A stretch of 64,000 bases of DNA from Verrucomicrobiia bacterium (GCA_026414565.1 JAOAIT010000038.1:1-64000), one strand, 5' to 3'; counted from the first letter of the stretch, positions 42,072 to 51,375 are shown. Notes: generated by a model not told the origin, from the sequence alone. Made by a program: numbers and translations.

Positions 42072-43109
42072 ATGAGCAAAACGGTTAATGTCGGAGTCAT
42101 CGGGCTGGGCTTCATGGGGGTGACGCATCTCAAAGCCATGCAAAAACTGCCGCAGGCGCGGGTGGTCGCCGTGTGCGACGCGGTGCGCCGGCCGGAGAAC
42201 GGGCAGATCAGTGCCGGGGGCAATGTGGGCGATGGCCGGCCGGTGACCCTGGACATGAACGTGGTGCGAGTGTACCAGGATTACCGCGAGCTGTTGCAGG
42301 ACCCGCAGGTGGAGATGGTGGACATCTGCCTGCCTACGCCGTTGCATCCCGAGGTGGCCCTGGCCGCGCTGGCGGCGGGCAAGCATGTGCTTTGTGAAAA
42401 ACCTATGGCCCGCACCAGCGCCCTGGCGCGGCAGATGGTCGAGGCGGCCCGCCAGGCGCAGGGTTATCTGATGCCCGCCATGTGCATGCGCTTTTGGCCG
42501 GGGTGGACCTGGCTCAAAAACGTGGTGGACAGCGGCCAATACGGGCGCGTGCTTGCCGCCCGCTTCCGCCGCGTGGCGGAGCCGCCCGCGTGGAGCAAAT
42601 CGCAGTTCATGGACGGCCAGAAATCGGGCGGAGCGCTGCTGGATTTGCACATTCACGATGTGGACTTTGTCCAGTATTGCTTTGGGCGGCCGCAATCCGT
42701 GTTTGCCACCGGCTACACCTGCCTGAGTGGCGCCATTGACCATGTGGTGGCGCAGTACCGCGTGGCCGGCGGGGCCATTGTCCACGCCGAGGGCGGGTGG
42801 GCCATGGCGCCGGGTTTTGGCTTCAGTATGAGTTACACCGTCAACTTCGAACGTGCCACGGCGGATTTTGACGTGGCCCGCGGTGAGGAGGCGCTCAAGG
42901 TGTTTGTGGAGGGCCAGCCGCCCCTGGTGGTCAGGAGCGAGGGACCTGATGGTTACGTGGGCGAGATTGCGCATTTCCTGGACAGCATCCTCGCCGGCCG
43001 GCCGCCCAGCGTGGTGACGGCCGCCGACGGGCTTAGCGCCATTGAAATTTGCGAGGCCGAGGAGGCCTCGATTGCCAGCGGTCAACCCCAGCCGCAGGCC
43101 GCGCGTTAA
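42072..43109 (+). CDS. Gfo/Idh/MocA-family oxidoreductase (cytoplasmic)
   Basis: A protein of 345 residues with no signal. The Rossmann start VNVGVIGLGFMGVTHLKAMQ, the ICLPTPLHPEVALAALAAGKH segment and CEKPMART (EKP) define the family; the middle has SGGALLDLHIHDVDFVQYCFG with the conserved His/Asp. NAD(P)-dependent dehydrogenase or reductase of a sugar or inositol-like substrate. It follows the reductase/TIM-barrel fusion and is likely cotranscribed. Its TAA shares bases with the stop of the Ehr-complex gene on the other strand. Confidence 0.92.
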   Translation: MSKTVNVGVIGLGFMGVTHLKAMQKLPQARVVAVCDAVRRPENGQISAGGNVGDGRPVTLDMNVVRVYQDYRELLQDPQVEMVDICLPTPLHPEVALAALAAGKHVLCEKPMARTSALARQMVEAARQAQGYLMPAMCMRFWPGWTWLKNVVDSGQYGRVLAARFRRVAEPPAWSKSQFMDGQKSGGALLDLHIHDVDFVQYCFGRPQSVFATGYTCLSGAIDHVVAQYRVAGGAIVHAEGGWAMAPGFGFSMSYTVNFERATADFDVARGEEALKVFVEGQPPLVVRSEGPDGYVGEIAHFLDSILAGRPPSVVTAADGLSAIEICEAEEASIASGQPQPQAAR

Positions 43110-43882
43110 GTGGGCGTGGCCGGCTTGGGCAGCCGTCCCAGGAGACGCAGGAGTCCGTCCAGAATCGTCAGGGGATGCGGCGGGCAGCCGGGAATGAATA
43201 AATCCACCGGCACGACGGCGGCGGCGCCATTGCGCACCTGCGGCAGCTCCACAAAAGGCCCGCCGGCAATGGCGCAGGCGCCCACGGCAATCACCAGCCG
43301 CGGCGGGGGCACGGCCTCGTAAGTCTTGCGCAGGGGCAGCTCCATGTTGCGGGTCACCGGACCGGTGATGAGGAGTCCGTCGGCGTGGCGCGGGGAGGCC
43401 ACAAACTGGATGCCGAAGCGGCCGAGATCCCAGCCCACGGTGGTGAGCACATTGGTGTCGGCTTCGCAGGCGTTGCAGCCGCCGGCGCTGACCTGGCGCA
43501 GTTTGAGCGAACGCCCGAACAGGCGGCGGCATTCCTTGTCGAGCTGCCGGGCCAGGGCATATTCGTGGCCGGTGAACTGCAAATCTTCGCGCCGGCGGAC
43601 GGCCAGGCGGTGTTCGGAGGTGAATCGGATGGCTTGCGCGGGGCAGCTTTGCTCGCACAGCGGGCAAAACAGGCAGCGGCCCAGGTCCAGCGCCAGCCCC
43701 TGCGGTGTGTGGCGGATGGCCTGCGTGGGGCAGAGCTCTTCGCAAATCTGGCAGCCCGGCGGGCAGCGGGTGGGGTCCAACTGCGGGCGTCCGCGCAGGC
43801 GGTCGGGCAGGGGCGGCAGCTCCCGCGGATAGGGCAGGGTGCGGTGTCCTTGATGCCAGCGCGCGGCCAGAACTCTTAGCAT
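43106..43882 (-). CDS. Ehr-like complex: ferredoxin-type plus small (NuoB/HycG-like) subunit
   Basis: A protein of 258 residues. Residues 35-90 hold two 4Fe-4S motifs: C40, C44, C47, C51 and C70, C73, C76, C80 (NuoI-like). Residues ~125-245 are the small subunit with cluster N2-type ligands C136, C139 (GGCNACE), C203 and C232 (PGCPP). It therefore joins the electron-transfer and small subunits in one chain. The subunits would pass electrons to the large subunit at the cytoplasmic membrane surface. The ATG at 43882 has AGGAGG upstream. Last gene of the operon. Confidence 0.9.
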   Translation of the reverse strand: MLRVLAARWHQGHRTLPYPRELPPLPDRLRGRPQLDPTRCPPGCQICEELCPTQAIRHTPQGLALDLGRCLFCPLCEQSCPAQAIRFTSEHRLAVRRREDLQFTGHEYALARQLDKECRRLFGRSLKLRQVSAGGCNACEADTNVLTTVGWDLGRFGIQFVASPRHADGLLITGPVTRNMELPLRKTYEAVPPPRLVIAVGACAIAGGPFVELPQVRNGAAAVVPVDLFIPGCPPHPLTILDGLLRLLGRLPKPATPT

Positions 43883-43892
43883 GGGGGCCTCC

Positions 43893-45401
43893 TTACAAAT
43901 CGTGTCCGCAATAGGACAGGTTGAAACTTTTGTTGCAGAGCGGGAAATCCGAGATTTGCTGTTCCCGCAGGGCCATGGCCAGGCCAAACCAGTTGTGGAA
44001 CGAGGGGTCCACGATTTTGTAGTGGGCCAGCCTGCCTGCGGCATCGGTCATGGCCACGTGGCAGATTTCGCCGCGCCAGCCCTCGACCAGTGCGACGGCC
44101 ACTTGCTGAGGGGCCAACGGGGGAAGGGGGACATGGATGGGGCCGGGGGGCAGGGTGTGGAGCAGATCGCGCAGGAACGCCGCCGAGCGCTGCATTTCCA
44201 GCCAGCGCACAAAAGCGCGGGCATACACGTTGCCGGTGGCAAAGGTGGAAACGGGGATTTGCTGAAAGCAGTATCTGCCCCAGGGCAGGTCCCGGCGCAC
44301 ATCCTGCTCCACGCCGCAGGCGCGGACGGCCGGCCCCACCAGCCCCAGAGCCACGGCGGTCTGGCGCGACAGCGCCCCCGCATTTTCAAAACGGGCGCGC
44401 ACGGAAGAAGTGTTCCACAACAGATCCACGGCGTTGGCCGCATCCTCCATGGCCTGGGCCAGAACTTTTTCCAGCGCCTGCAGGCGGTCGGCCCCGGCAT
44501 CGAAGCGCACCCCGCCGGGGAGCAACAGGCCGCGGCCAAAGCGGTTGCCACAGAGCAGGGCGGTCAGGTTGAGAAAGTCGCCCCGAATGCGGCCGCAGTA
44601 GGCGGCGGTGGGCAGAAAGCCCACGTCGCCGGCCAGCGCGCCCAGATCGCCGGTGTGATTGGCCAGGCGCTCCAGCTCGAGTGCCAGGGCGCGCAGAGCC
44701 TGCGCCCGGGGCGGTGCGGGCGTCTGGCTCAGGGATTCGAGGACCTGGCAATAAGCCGTGGCATGGCCGATGGTGGTGTCCCCGGCCACAGTTTCCATCA
44801 TGGCGAGCGTGCGGCGATTGGGGCCGCCGCGCAACGCGGGTTCCACCCCCCGATGCTGGTAGCCGAGAGATATTTCCAAGTGCATCACGCGCTCCCCATG
44901 GCATTGGAAACGAAAATGGCCCGGTTCAATGATGCCCGCGTGGACCGGGCCAACCGCCACTTCATGCACCTCCTCTCCCTCCACGCGAAAGTAATCCGTG
45001 ACCCCCGGCTCCGGCGCCGGGGGCGTGCCGGCCGCCGGCCGCCAGGCGGGATGGAACCGAATGGGCTTCAGCCAGGGGTGGCCTTCAGGATGCACGCCCC
45101 ATTGTTCCGCCATCTCGCGCTCAAACCAGTGCGCCTGGGGACAATCAGGGGTGAGGGCGGGGTACTTTTCCCCCACGGGTGCGGAACCCAGCAGCTCCAG
45201 GCGGCCTTCCTGATCGTGCGCCAACACCGCCATCAACCGCAGCGCCTCCGCCTCGCCGGGCAGACCGAAGAGCGCGGCGAGGCGGGCGCCGCCGGCCACC
45301 GCCTCGCAAATGCGTTGGCGAAACTCGGTAACTGTGGCCTCCGGAATTGCTGCCGCCGCCACGATGCCACCGTTGGCGATCCTGCAACCAGGTGTTTTCA
45401 T
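43893..45401 (-). CDS. Ehr-like complex: NuoC/D-type large subunit without Ni ligands
   Basis: A 502-residue HycE/HyfG-like fused subunit: an N-terminal NuoC-like part (~20-130, HWFEREMAEQWGVHPEGHPW) and a NuoD/large-subunit part (~135-502, VGPVHAGIIEPGHFRF, YQHRGVEPAL). In real [NiFe] enzymes the RxCGxC motif sits after HRGxE; here that site reads METVAGDTTIGH (202-213). The C-terminal DPCxxC site reads DPSFHNW (465-471). All four Ni-ligand cysteines are absent. The last residues, ISDFPLCNKSFNLSYCGHDL, are typical of hydrogenase-related complexes. It is probably not an H2 enzyme. AGGAGG precedes ATG 45401, in the operon. Confidence 0.9.
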   Translation of the reverse strand: MKTPGCRIANGGIVAAAAIPEATVTEFRQRICEAVAGGARLAALFGLPGEAEALRLMAVLAHDQEGRLELLGSAPVGEKYPALTPDCPQAHWFEREMAEQWGVHPEGHPWLKPIRFHPAWRPAAGTPPAPEPGVTDYFRVEGEEVHEVAVGPVHAGIIEPGHFRFQCHGERVMHLEISLGYQHRGVEPALRGGPNRRTLAMMETVAGDTTIGHATAYCQVLESLSQTPAPPRAQALRALALELERLANHTGDLGALAGDVGFLPTAAYCGRIRGDFLNLTALLCGNRFGRGLLLPGGVRFDAGADRLQALEKVLAQAMEDAANAVDLLWNTSSVRARFENAGALSRQTAVALGLVGPAVRACGVEQDVRRDLPWGRYCFQQIPVSTFATGNVYARAFVRWLEMQRSAAFLRDLLHTLPPGPIHVPLPPLAPQQVAVALVEGWRGEICHVAMTDAAGRLAHYKIVDPSFHNWFGLAMALREQQISDFPLCNKSFNLSYCGHDL

Positions 45402-45402
45402 G

Positions 45403-46890
45403 TCAAAATCCTCCTGCCGCGCGCGCGGCTTCACGCACCAGCGCCGCCAGCGGGCCTGGCAGATACAGGCCCAGGACGGCGGCCAGGCATATTAACACCA
45501 GAGGAGGCATGGCCATCCAGGTCCGTCTTTCCACGGCCTGCTCGGGACCATGCGCAGGACAGGTGGACGGACCCTGGCCCATTTCCAAAAACGCCGAGGC
45601 CATGCCCATGAAGGCCACCGCCAGGGCGGCGAGGGCGGCCACGGCCACCCACAAATGACCCCGTTCCACCGCCCCGCGGAGCAGGAGCCATTCGCTAAAA
45701 AAGGAGCCAAAAGGCGGCGCCCCGGTGATGGCGAGGAATCCTGCCAGCCACAAACCGCCGGGCAGGGGCAGCGCCCGCAAGACCCCGCGCACCCGGCTGA
45801 TGTCCTTGGAGTGATAGGCATCCAAAATCAGGCCGGCGGTGAGAAACAGGCCGGCTTTGGCGAGCGAATGAAAAATGGCATGCAACAGGGCGGCCATGGC
45901 CCCCACGCCCCCCACGCCCACCCCCAGCGCCAGCAAGCCCATGTGCTCGATGCTCGAATAAGCCAGCAGGCGCTTGTAGTCCTTCTGGCCGAGGATGAAC
46001 ACCGCCGCCACCCCCAGCGAGCTCAAGCCCAGGAGGAGCAGCAAGTGTTGTCCAAATTCGGCCAACCCCGCCGCCTGGCAAACCTCCTGCAACCGCCAGA
46101 GCCCCAGGAAGGCGCAGTTCAACAAGGCGCCGGACAACAACGCCGACACCACCGACGGGGCCTCACTATGGGCATCCGGCAACCAGGTATGGAGGGGGGC
46201 CAGGCCCATCTTGGCGCCGTAACCCACCAGCATCAAAATGAAGGCTGCCTTCAGCCATTGCGGTTGCAGCTCTGCGCCGTGCTGGACCAGGTTTTCCACG
46301 ACCAGGGCCAGGGGTTTGCCGCTGGCGGTTGAGATGGTGGCCACGCCGAGGAAAAACGTGCCCAGCAAGGCCAGCGCAATGCCCACCGAGCAGATCAACA
46401 AATACTTCCAGGTGGCCTCCAGCGAGCGCCGGTTGCGGTGATAATAAATGAGCGGGGCACTGGCCAGGGTGGTGGCCTCGATGGCCACCCACAACAACCC
46501 AAAGTGATGGCTGAGGGCCACCAGGGTCATGGCGGCCAGAAACAGCAACTGGCAGCCGATAAACACGGATTCAGGCGCCGGGCTGAGCAGCTCGGGCTCG
46601 CCGGTTTCGCGGGGGGCGGGCGCGGCGTGCTGCTGATTCAGGTAACCCACCCCATACACTGCTGCCGCCAGGAACAGCACGCTGGTGAGGCTCAGGAACA
46701 ACAGCCCGGCCGCATCCACCGCCAGCCAGCCATCCAGCCCGGGCGGGGGTCGTTGAATCCAGCAAAGGGCCGTCAATCCCGCATGACCGGCGGCGGCCGT
46801 CACCCACAAGCCGCGGCGCACGCCGGCATGGCGGAGGAAAAAGGCCGCCAGTCCGGCCACCGCAGGCAGCAGAAGCAGAGAGGTCATCAT
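45403..46890 (-). CDS. Ehr-like complex: antiporter-like membrane subunit (HyfF/NuoN-like)
   Basis: A protein of 495 residues with about 14 membrane helices of the Complex I/Mrp antiporter family. Proton-path residues are kept: Glu in VAIEATTLAS, Lys in LVGYGAKMGLAPLHTWLPDA, and a Lys in FHSLAKAGLFL. Also QKDYKRLLAYSSIEHMGLLA. Predicted to move protons (or Na+) across the inner membrane during electron transfer. Ends one base before the start of the large subunit gene. Confidence 0.9.
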   Translation of the reverse strand: MMTSLLLLPAVAGLAAFFLRHAGVRRGLWVTAAAGHAGLTALCWIQRPPPGLDGWLAVDAAGLLFLSLTSVLFLAAAVYGVGYLNQQHAAPAPRETGEPELLSPAPESVFIGCQLLFLAAMTLVALSHHFGLLWVAIEATTLASAPLIYYHRNRRSLEATWKYLLICSVGIALALLGTFFLGVATISTASGKPLALVVENLVQHGAELQPQWLKAAFILMLVGYGAKMGLAPLHTWLPDAHSEAPSVVSALLSGALLNCAFLGLWRLQEVCQAAGLAEFGQHLLLLLGLSSLGVAAVFILGQKDYKRLLAYSSIEHMGLLALGVGVGGVGAMAALLHAIFHSLAKAGLFLTAGLILDAYHSKDISRVRGVLRALPLPGGLWLAGFLAITGAPPFGSFFSEWLLLRGAVERGHLWVAVAALAALAVAFMGMASAFLEMGQGPSTCPAHGPEQAVERRTWMAMPPLVLICLAAVLGLYLPGPLAALVREAARAAGGF

Positions 46891-46895
46891 AATTA

Positions 46896-47534
46896 TTAAT
46901 CCCTCAAATGGGAGAGGCGGTCGGTATCCATGTGGTCAAACTCCCGGCTGATGTGAAAGACCATGATGCCCATGAGAAAGACCGCCACAAAAACATCCAG
47001 CAACACCCCCATTTCAATGAGCAGCGACAGCTCGCCCATGACGCCCGCGCCGAAGGTGAAGATGCCGTTTTCCAGCACAATAAACCCCAGCACCTGATTT
47101 ACGGCCCGTTTGCGGGCAATGATGAGAAACAGCCCGCACCACATGCCCAGCATGGCCACCGGGGCCAGAAAACGCGAAGCCAGCGGCGCGGGCAGGGGCA
47201 GATGGCTGGCGATCCAGAAGGAGGCCCCCAGCGCCAGCACGCCAAACAACAGACTCAAACCGTAGCCCACATACGGCTCCACCTCCCGGCTGACCTCCGC
47301 CTCGCGCAAAGTGCGGAAGAGCAACCGGGGAAAGACATAGCCCTTGAGCAGGGCGCTGCCCAGGGCCAGGGCCACGCCCCGCATCCCCGGCGTCTCGCCC
47401 CCCGCCAGCAAGGGCAGTAGCGAGAGAAGAATGCCCTGGAGGGCGGTGGTGCGAATACAGGCCCCGAGCCGGCTGGAGGCCAGTAGGCGCAGATGGGTCA
47501 ATAAAACCAGGATTAAAAGGAAATCAATCAACAT
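46896..47534 (-). CDS. Ehr-like complex: HyfE-like membrane subunit
   Basis: A protein of 212 residues with about six hydrophobic helices (LIDFLLILVLLTHLRLLASS at the start; NQVLGFIVLENGIFTFGAG in the second half with the conserved Glu). It matches hydrogenase-4 component E, which contains a NuoK-like part. The gene ends 5 bases before the next start. Confidence 0.85.
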   Translation of the reverse strand: MLIDFLLILVLLTHLRLLASSRLGACIRTTALQGILLSLLPLLAGGETPGMRGVALALGSALLKGYVFPRLLFRTLREAEVSREVEPYVGYGLSLLFGVLALGASFWIASHLPLPAPLASRFLAPVAMLGMWCGLFLIIARKRAVNQVLGFIVLENGIFTFGAGVMGELSLLIEMGVLLDVFVAVFLMGIMVFHISREFDHMDTDRLSHLRD

Positions 47535-47543
47535 AAACCGGGA

Positions 47544-48455
47544 TCAGGGTTGAGAAGCGGCCAGCAGCAGGGCCACCGCCGCCAGCACGGTGGCGCCCCA
47601 CAAAAACTGCGGCACCGTGAGCAAACGCAGGCGGGCCATGGTGGATTCCACCACCCCCACCCCCATGCCGATGACCATCACGGCCGCCGTGCCGGTGAGC
47701 AGGGTCAGCCACGGGGAGCCCGCCTGCAACGGCAGCGCCACCGAGGCCACCAGCGCGGCAAACAACCAGAGCTTCAGCGCCGCCGCATATTGAATCAGGG
47801 CGAAATCCGGCCCCCCGTGGTCCAGCACCATGACCTCATGGATCATGGTCAGCTCCAGATGCGTATTGGGATCATCCACCGGAATGCGCGCGTTTTCCGC
47901 CAGCAACACCAGAAACAGGGCCGCCACCACCAGAATCAGCGATGGCCCGGAAGCAAGCCAGTGTCCTGCATTCAGCCGGCCCAACATGCCGCTGAGGGAA
48001 TTGTCGCCTACCATCAGCACCAGCGTGCCCAGCCCCAGCAACAGGGCCGGCTCGGCCAATGCCGAGAACTGCACCTCGCGGCTGGCGCCCATGCCCTCAA
48101 AGCTGGAGCCGGTATCCAGCGCCGCCAGCACGATGAACAAGCGGGCCAGGCCCAGCAGATAGGCCATCACCACGAAATCCCCGGCAAACGACAGCGGGGC
48201 CGGCAGGTGGAGCAAAGGCAGCAACATCAGGGCGGCCACGGTGCACACCAGCGCGACGACTGGCCCGGCGCGAAACACCCAGGAAGTGGTGCGGCTGTAC
48301 ACCGCTCCTTTGCGCAACAGCTTCCCCAGATCATAATACAATTGCAGCAGGGGCGGCCCCTGGCGTCCGGCAAAAAAGGCCTTGGTACGATGGATCACCC
48401 CCAGCAGCAGGGGGGCGAGCAACAGGCCCAGCAAAGGTGGGACAAACGCGATCAT
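47544..48455 (-). CDS. Ehr-like complex: NuoH/HyfC-like membrane subunit
   Basis: A 303-residue NuoH-like protein with about eight helices. Key acidic residues of the quinone/proton pathway are kept: REVQFSALAEPALLLGLG, DDPNTHLELTMIHEVMVLDH. Its first helix and RTKAFFAGRQGPPLLQLYYD match the family start. It is the connection between the soluble arm and the membrane arm. Confidence 0.9.
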   Translation of the reverse strand: MIAFVPPLLGLLLAPLLLGVIHRTKAFFAGRQGPPLLQLYYDLGKLLRKGAVYSRTTSWVFRAGPVVALVCTVAALMLLPLLHLPAPLSFAGDFVVMAYLLGLARLFIVLAALDTGSSFEGMGASREVQFSALAEPALLLGLGTLVLMVGDNSLSGMLGRLNAGHWLASGPSLILVVAALFLVLLAENARIPVDDPNTHLELTMIHEVMVLDHGGPDFALIQYAAALKLWLFAALVASVALPLQAGSPWLTLLTGTAAVMVIGMGVGVVESTMARLRLLTVPQFLWGATVLAAVALLLAASQP

Positions 48456-48459
48456 GGCA

Positions 48460-50457
48460 TTATCTCAAGGCAAACAACAACAAGGCCAGCAGGGTGAGCG
48501 CCAGGTACAGCACATAGAGATGCACATTGCCATGCTGCAACCAGCGGAGCCGCCCCAGAGTCTCCCGGAGCCGGCCAAACAACGGTTGATAAAGCTCGCG
48601 CTGGCTGGTGTCCGGGGTGTCGGTGGCCAGGGAGGCATGCCGCGGGAAAAAGCCCTCCGGCGGCCGGCCCTGGGTTTGCGGCCGCAAGAGCGCCTGAAAC
48701 TGCAGGGTGAGCGGCTGCACAAACGAGGAGGCGGTGTATTGCATCCGGGCCGTGGGCTGCGCGTAGCCGCAATCCCAGGTCACCGCCCGGCTCACCGGCC
48801 GCGCCCGCAGCCAGACCCGGCGCAGGAGTGCCACCAGGGCCACGAGGATGATGAGGCCGCCGCCCAGGGCGCTCAGCCGCCAAAGCAGTGCCTGCTGGCG
48901 TGCCAGCACCGCCAACAGCCGCTCGTTGCCGGAAATTCCAGGAACCGGGCAAAGCGCGGTGATCAGGGGCGTCAAGATCTTCCACCCCAGCGGAGCCAGC
49001 AGGGCGACCAGCCCGCATGCCGCCGCCAGGAGCAGCAGCCCGCTGCGCATGGCCGGCCCGGATTCATGTGCATGAAGGGCGGCCGTACTGCGCGGCTCGC
49101 CCAGAAAGGCCACGCCCACCGCCTTCGTGAAACAGACCAGGGCCAGGCCGCCCATCAAAGCCAGTCCGGCCAGCGTCAGGGCGCCGGCCAGCGCCGCCCT
49201 GCCATGCGCGCTGTTCAGCCCGTCCACCGCGCCCAGGTACAATAAAAACTCGCTTAGAAAACCGTTCAGGGGCGGCAGGCCGACGATGGCGATGGCCCCC
49301 ACCAGGAAGCATGCGGCGGTCCAGGGCATGCGCCGGAGCAGTCCGCCCAGTTGCTCCAGGTTGCGGGTGCCGGCGCCGTGCAGCACACTGCCGGCGCCCA
49401 AAAAGAGCAAACTCTTGAACAACGCATGATTGAGGACATGCAGCAGTGCTCCGGCCCAACCGGCCACGGCCAGCGCCGGCAATTTCCAGGCGACTCCCAG
49501 CAGTCCCAGGCCCGCGCCCAGCGTAATAATGCCCATGTTTTCCACGCTCGAATAGGCCAGCAGGCGTTTGAGGTCTTTTTGGGCCAGCGCCAGCAAAATG
49601 CCAAAGACGCCGGAAACCAATCCCACCGTAAAGAACAGCCAGCCCCACCATTCCGGCCAGTTTGCGAAAAAACTCAGGCTGCGCAACAGCCCGTAGATGC
49701 CGGTTTTGATCATCACGCCCGACATCAGCGCCGAAATATGACTGGGCGCTGCCGGATGAGCCTCCGGCAGCCAGACATGCAGGGGCATGAAACCGGCTTT
49801 GACGCCAAAGCCCAGGATCGCCAGCAAAAACCAGGCACCCAGGGCATGGCCGTCCACCGGTTGCGCCGCCCAAGCGGCAAAATCCATGGAACCCGCCAAG
49901 TGGCCCCGCCAGAGAAAGAACGTCAGCAGAAAAGCCGCCCCCAAATGGGAGGCGACCAGGTAAATCCAGCCGGCCCGGCGATGGGCGGGTGATTCATCCT
50001 CGTAGGTGACCAGGAAAAATGAAGCCACCGTCATGATCTCCCATGCCGCCAGAAACAGCACGGCATCCCGCGCCACCACCACCAGGGCCATGCCGCCCAC
50101 CAACAGGTTGGAGAAAAACCAGCCTGCGGCCGGCGAGCGCCGGCCTTGTGCGGGTTGCCCATAGCCTGCGCCATAAAGCGCGGTGACGGCCGCCAGCCAC
50201 GCAATCACCAGCAGAAACCAGGCTGTAAGGGGGTCCACAGCCACATGAAACTGACCAGCCGCCGACGGCCACTGCAGGCGCCAGCTCGTGACCTCCGCGG
50301 AGAGCAAGGCGTCCAGGGCGGCGGCACCCGCAAAGAGGGCGCCGCCCATTTGAGCGGCCATCCCCATGAGGATGGCCAAGCGGGGATGTCGGCGCACCAG
50401 CAGGGGCAGCAAACCGCCGAAAAACCAAAAGCTCAGGGCCAATCCCATCTTGTTCAT
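48460..50457 (-). CDS. Ehr-like complex: HyfB-like (NuoL/M) membrane subunit
   Basis: A 665-residue NuoL/NuoM-like antiporter subunit with about 16 helices. It has AAWEIMTVASFFLVTYEDES (Glu), LGFGVKAGFMPLHVWLPEAH (Lys), KTGIYGLLRSL, and QKDLKRLLAYSSVENMG. Predicted H+ pump subunit. Its ATG (50457) overlaps the stop of the PTS-like regulator gene (50454-50456). Confidence 0.9.
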   Translation of the reverse strand: MNKMGLALSFWFFGGLLPLLVRRHPRLAILMGMAAQMGGALFAGAAALDALLSAEVTSWRLQWPSAAGQFHVAVDPLTAWFLLVIAWLAAVTALYGAGYGQPAQGRRSPAAGWFFSNLLVGGMALVVVARDAVLFLAAWEIMTVASFFLVTYEDESPAHRRAGWIYLVASHLGAAFLLTFFLWRGHLAGSMDFAAWAAQPVDGHALGAWFLLAILGFGVKAGFMPLHVWLPEAHPAAPSHISALMSGVMIKTGIYGLLRSLSFFANWPEWWGWLFFTVGLVSGVFGILLALAQKDLKRLLAYSSVENMGIITLGAGLGLLGVAWKLPALAVAGWAGALLHVLNHALFKSLLFLGAGSVLHGAGTRNLEQLGGLLRRMPWTAACFLVGAIAIVGLPPLNGFLSEFLLYLGAVDGLNSAHGRAALAGALTLAGLALMGGLALVCFTKAVGVAFLGEPRSTAALHAHESGPAMRSGLLLLAAACGLVALLAPLGWKILTPLITALCPVPGISGNERLLAVLARQQALLWRLSALGGGLIILVALVALLRRVWLRARPVSRAVTWDCGYAQPTARMQYTASSFVQPLTLQFQALLRPQTQGRPPEGFFPRHASLATDTPDTSQRELYQPLFGRLRETLGRLRWLQHGNVHLYVLYLALTLLALLLFALR

Positions 50458-51161
50458 AATTTCTTGGCGGGGGGGGTGTTTCGTGCGGCGGCCAGCCCGG
50501 CCTCTGTGGCGGCCACGGCGGCCAGCAGATCCTGCTCACCGGCCCGCGCGCTCAGCAATGCTTTAAGGCGGGCATCGCGCAGGCCATAGGCCAGGCGTGC
50601 CAGCAAATGCAAATGCACCTTGACCGTGGGCGAAATCAGGAGGAACAACGCAAACACCGGCTGCCCGTCCAGGGCGCCGAAGTCCACCGGCTGGCGGAGA
50701 AAGCACAGGCTCACCAGGGGCCTGGCAAGGTCCAGCACGATGGGATGGCGGGGATGAGGAATGGCCACGCCTTCGCCCACGGCGGTGGACTCCAGCGATT
50801 CCCGCGCCCAGAGCAGCGCCCACAGCCAGTCGCGGTTGATGCTGGGGGGCAGCCGCAACCGGTTGACCACCGCACGCAGCACGGATTGCTTGTCTGCCCC
50901 CTCCACGCCGTAATGCACTCCACCTGCGGTCAACGCCTCAGCCAGCGTGGGCAGGGGCGAGGCATCGTTCTCCGCTGCAGCGAGAAACTGCGGGGAAAGC
51001 GGAAGCCGCTGCATGGCCGCCCATTCCAGCACCTCCTCGCGGCTGAAGCGCAACCAGGAGCCGTCGCGGAACGCCGGCAGTTGGCGTTCCTTGACCCAGC
51101 GATGGATGGTCTTCTCCGAGACATCAAAAGCGCGAGCCACATCTTGAACGGTCCATTGCAT
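50454..51161 (-). CDS. DNA-binding protein with PTS EIIA(Ntr)-like domain, first gene of the Ehr operon
   Basis: A protein of 235 residues. Residues 1-60 are a MerR/excisionase-type helix-turn-helix (WTVQDVARAFDVSEKTIHRW, then WLRFSREEVLEWAA). Residues ~70-215 are a PTS EIIA-like domain of the fructose/PtsN type, with VAIPHPRH (His136, the usual phosphorylated His) and HLHLLARLAYGL. It overlaps the HyfB-like gene by 4 bases, so it is translated with the complex. Likely a sensor of phosphotransfer state that regulates the operon; there is no PTS enzyme I or HPr in the window. Its own SD is weak. Confidence 0.85.
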   Translation of the reverse strand: MQWTVQDVARAFDVSEKTIHRWVKERQLPAFRDGSWLRFSREEVLEWAAMQRLPLSPQFLAAAENDASPLPTLAEALTAGGVHYGVEGADKQSVLRAVVNRLRLPPSINRDWLWALLWARESLESTAVGEGVAIPHPRHPIVLDLARPLVSLCFLRQPVDFGALDGQPVFALFLLISPTVKVHLHLLARLAYGLRDARLKALLSARAGEQDLLAAVAATEAGLAAARNTPPAKKL

Positions 51162-51330
51162 GGATAGAAAGGGGCTGGGGCGTCTCAAGACGCCCGGGAT
51201 AAGGCGGCGGCAGGAAAATCCGGCTCACCGCTGGGGGCAGGAGCTCCGGGCACAGTGCGGGCCTGCGGTTCAATCCCTGGCGGATTGCCGTCCCACCACC
51301 GCGGCTGGACGCGATGCTCCATGCCTGCCA

Positions 51331-51375
51331 CAAAGAAAAACACCCAAAACCACCTCGAAAGGCACTTTTGGGTGT
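51331..51375 (-). terminator. Terminator-like hairpin in the Ehr-operon leader (possible attenuator)
   Basis: ACACCCAAAA (51340-51349) and TTTTGGGTGT (51366-51375) are perfect 10-bp arms with an inner CCT/AGG pair. On the minus strand the stem is followed by TTTTCTTT. No minus-strand gene lies upstream of it before the divergent gene at 51842, so a terminator here can only act on the operon leader itself. Confidence 0.6.

Noticed and set aside
43893-45401. Active [NiFe] hydrogenase
   Set aside because: The four Ni-ligand cysteines expected in RxCGxC and DPCxxC are absent (AGDT, and DPSFHNW).
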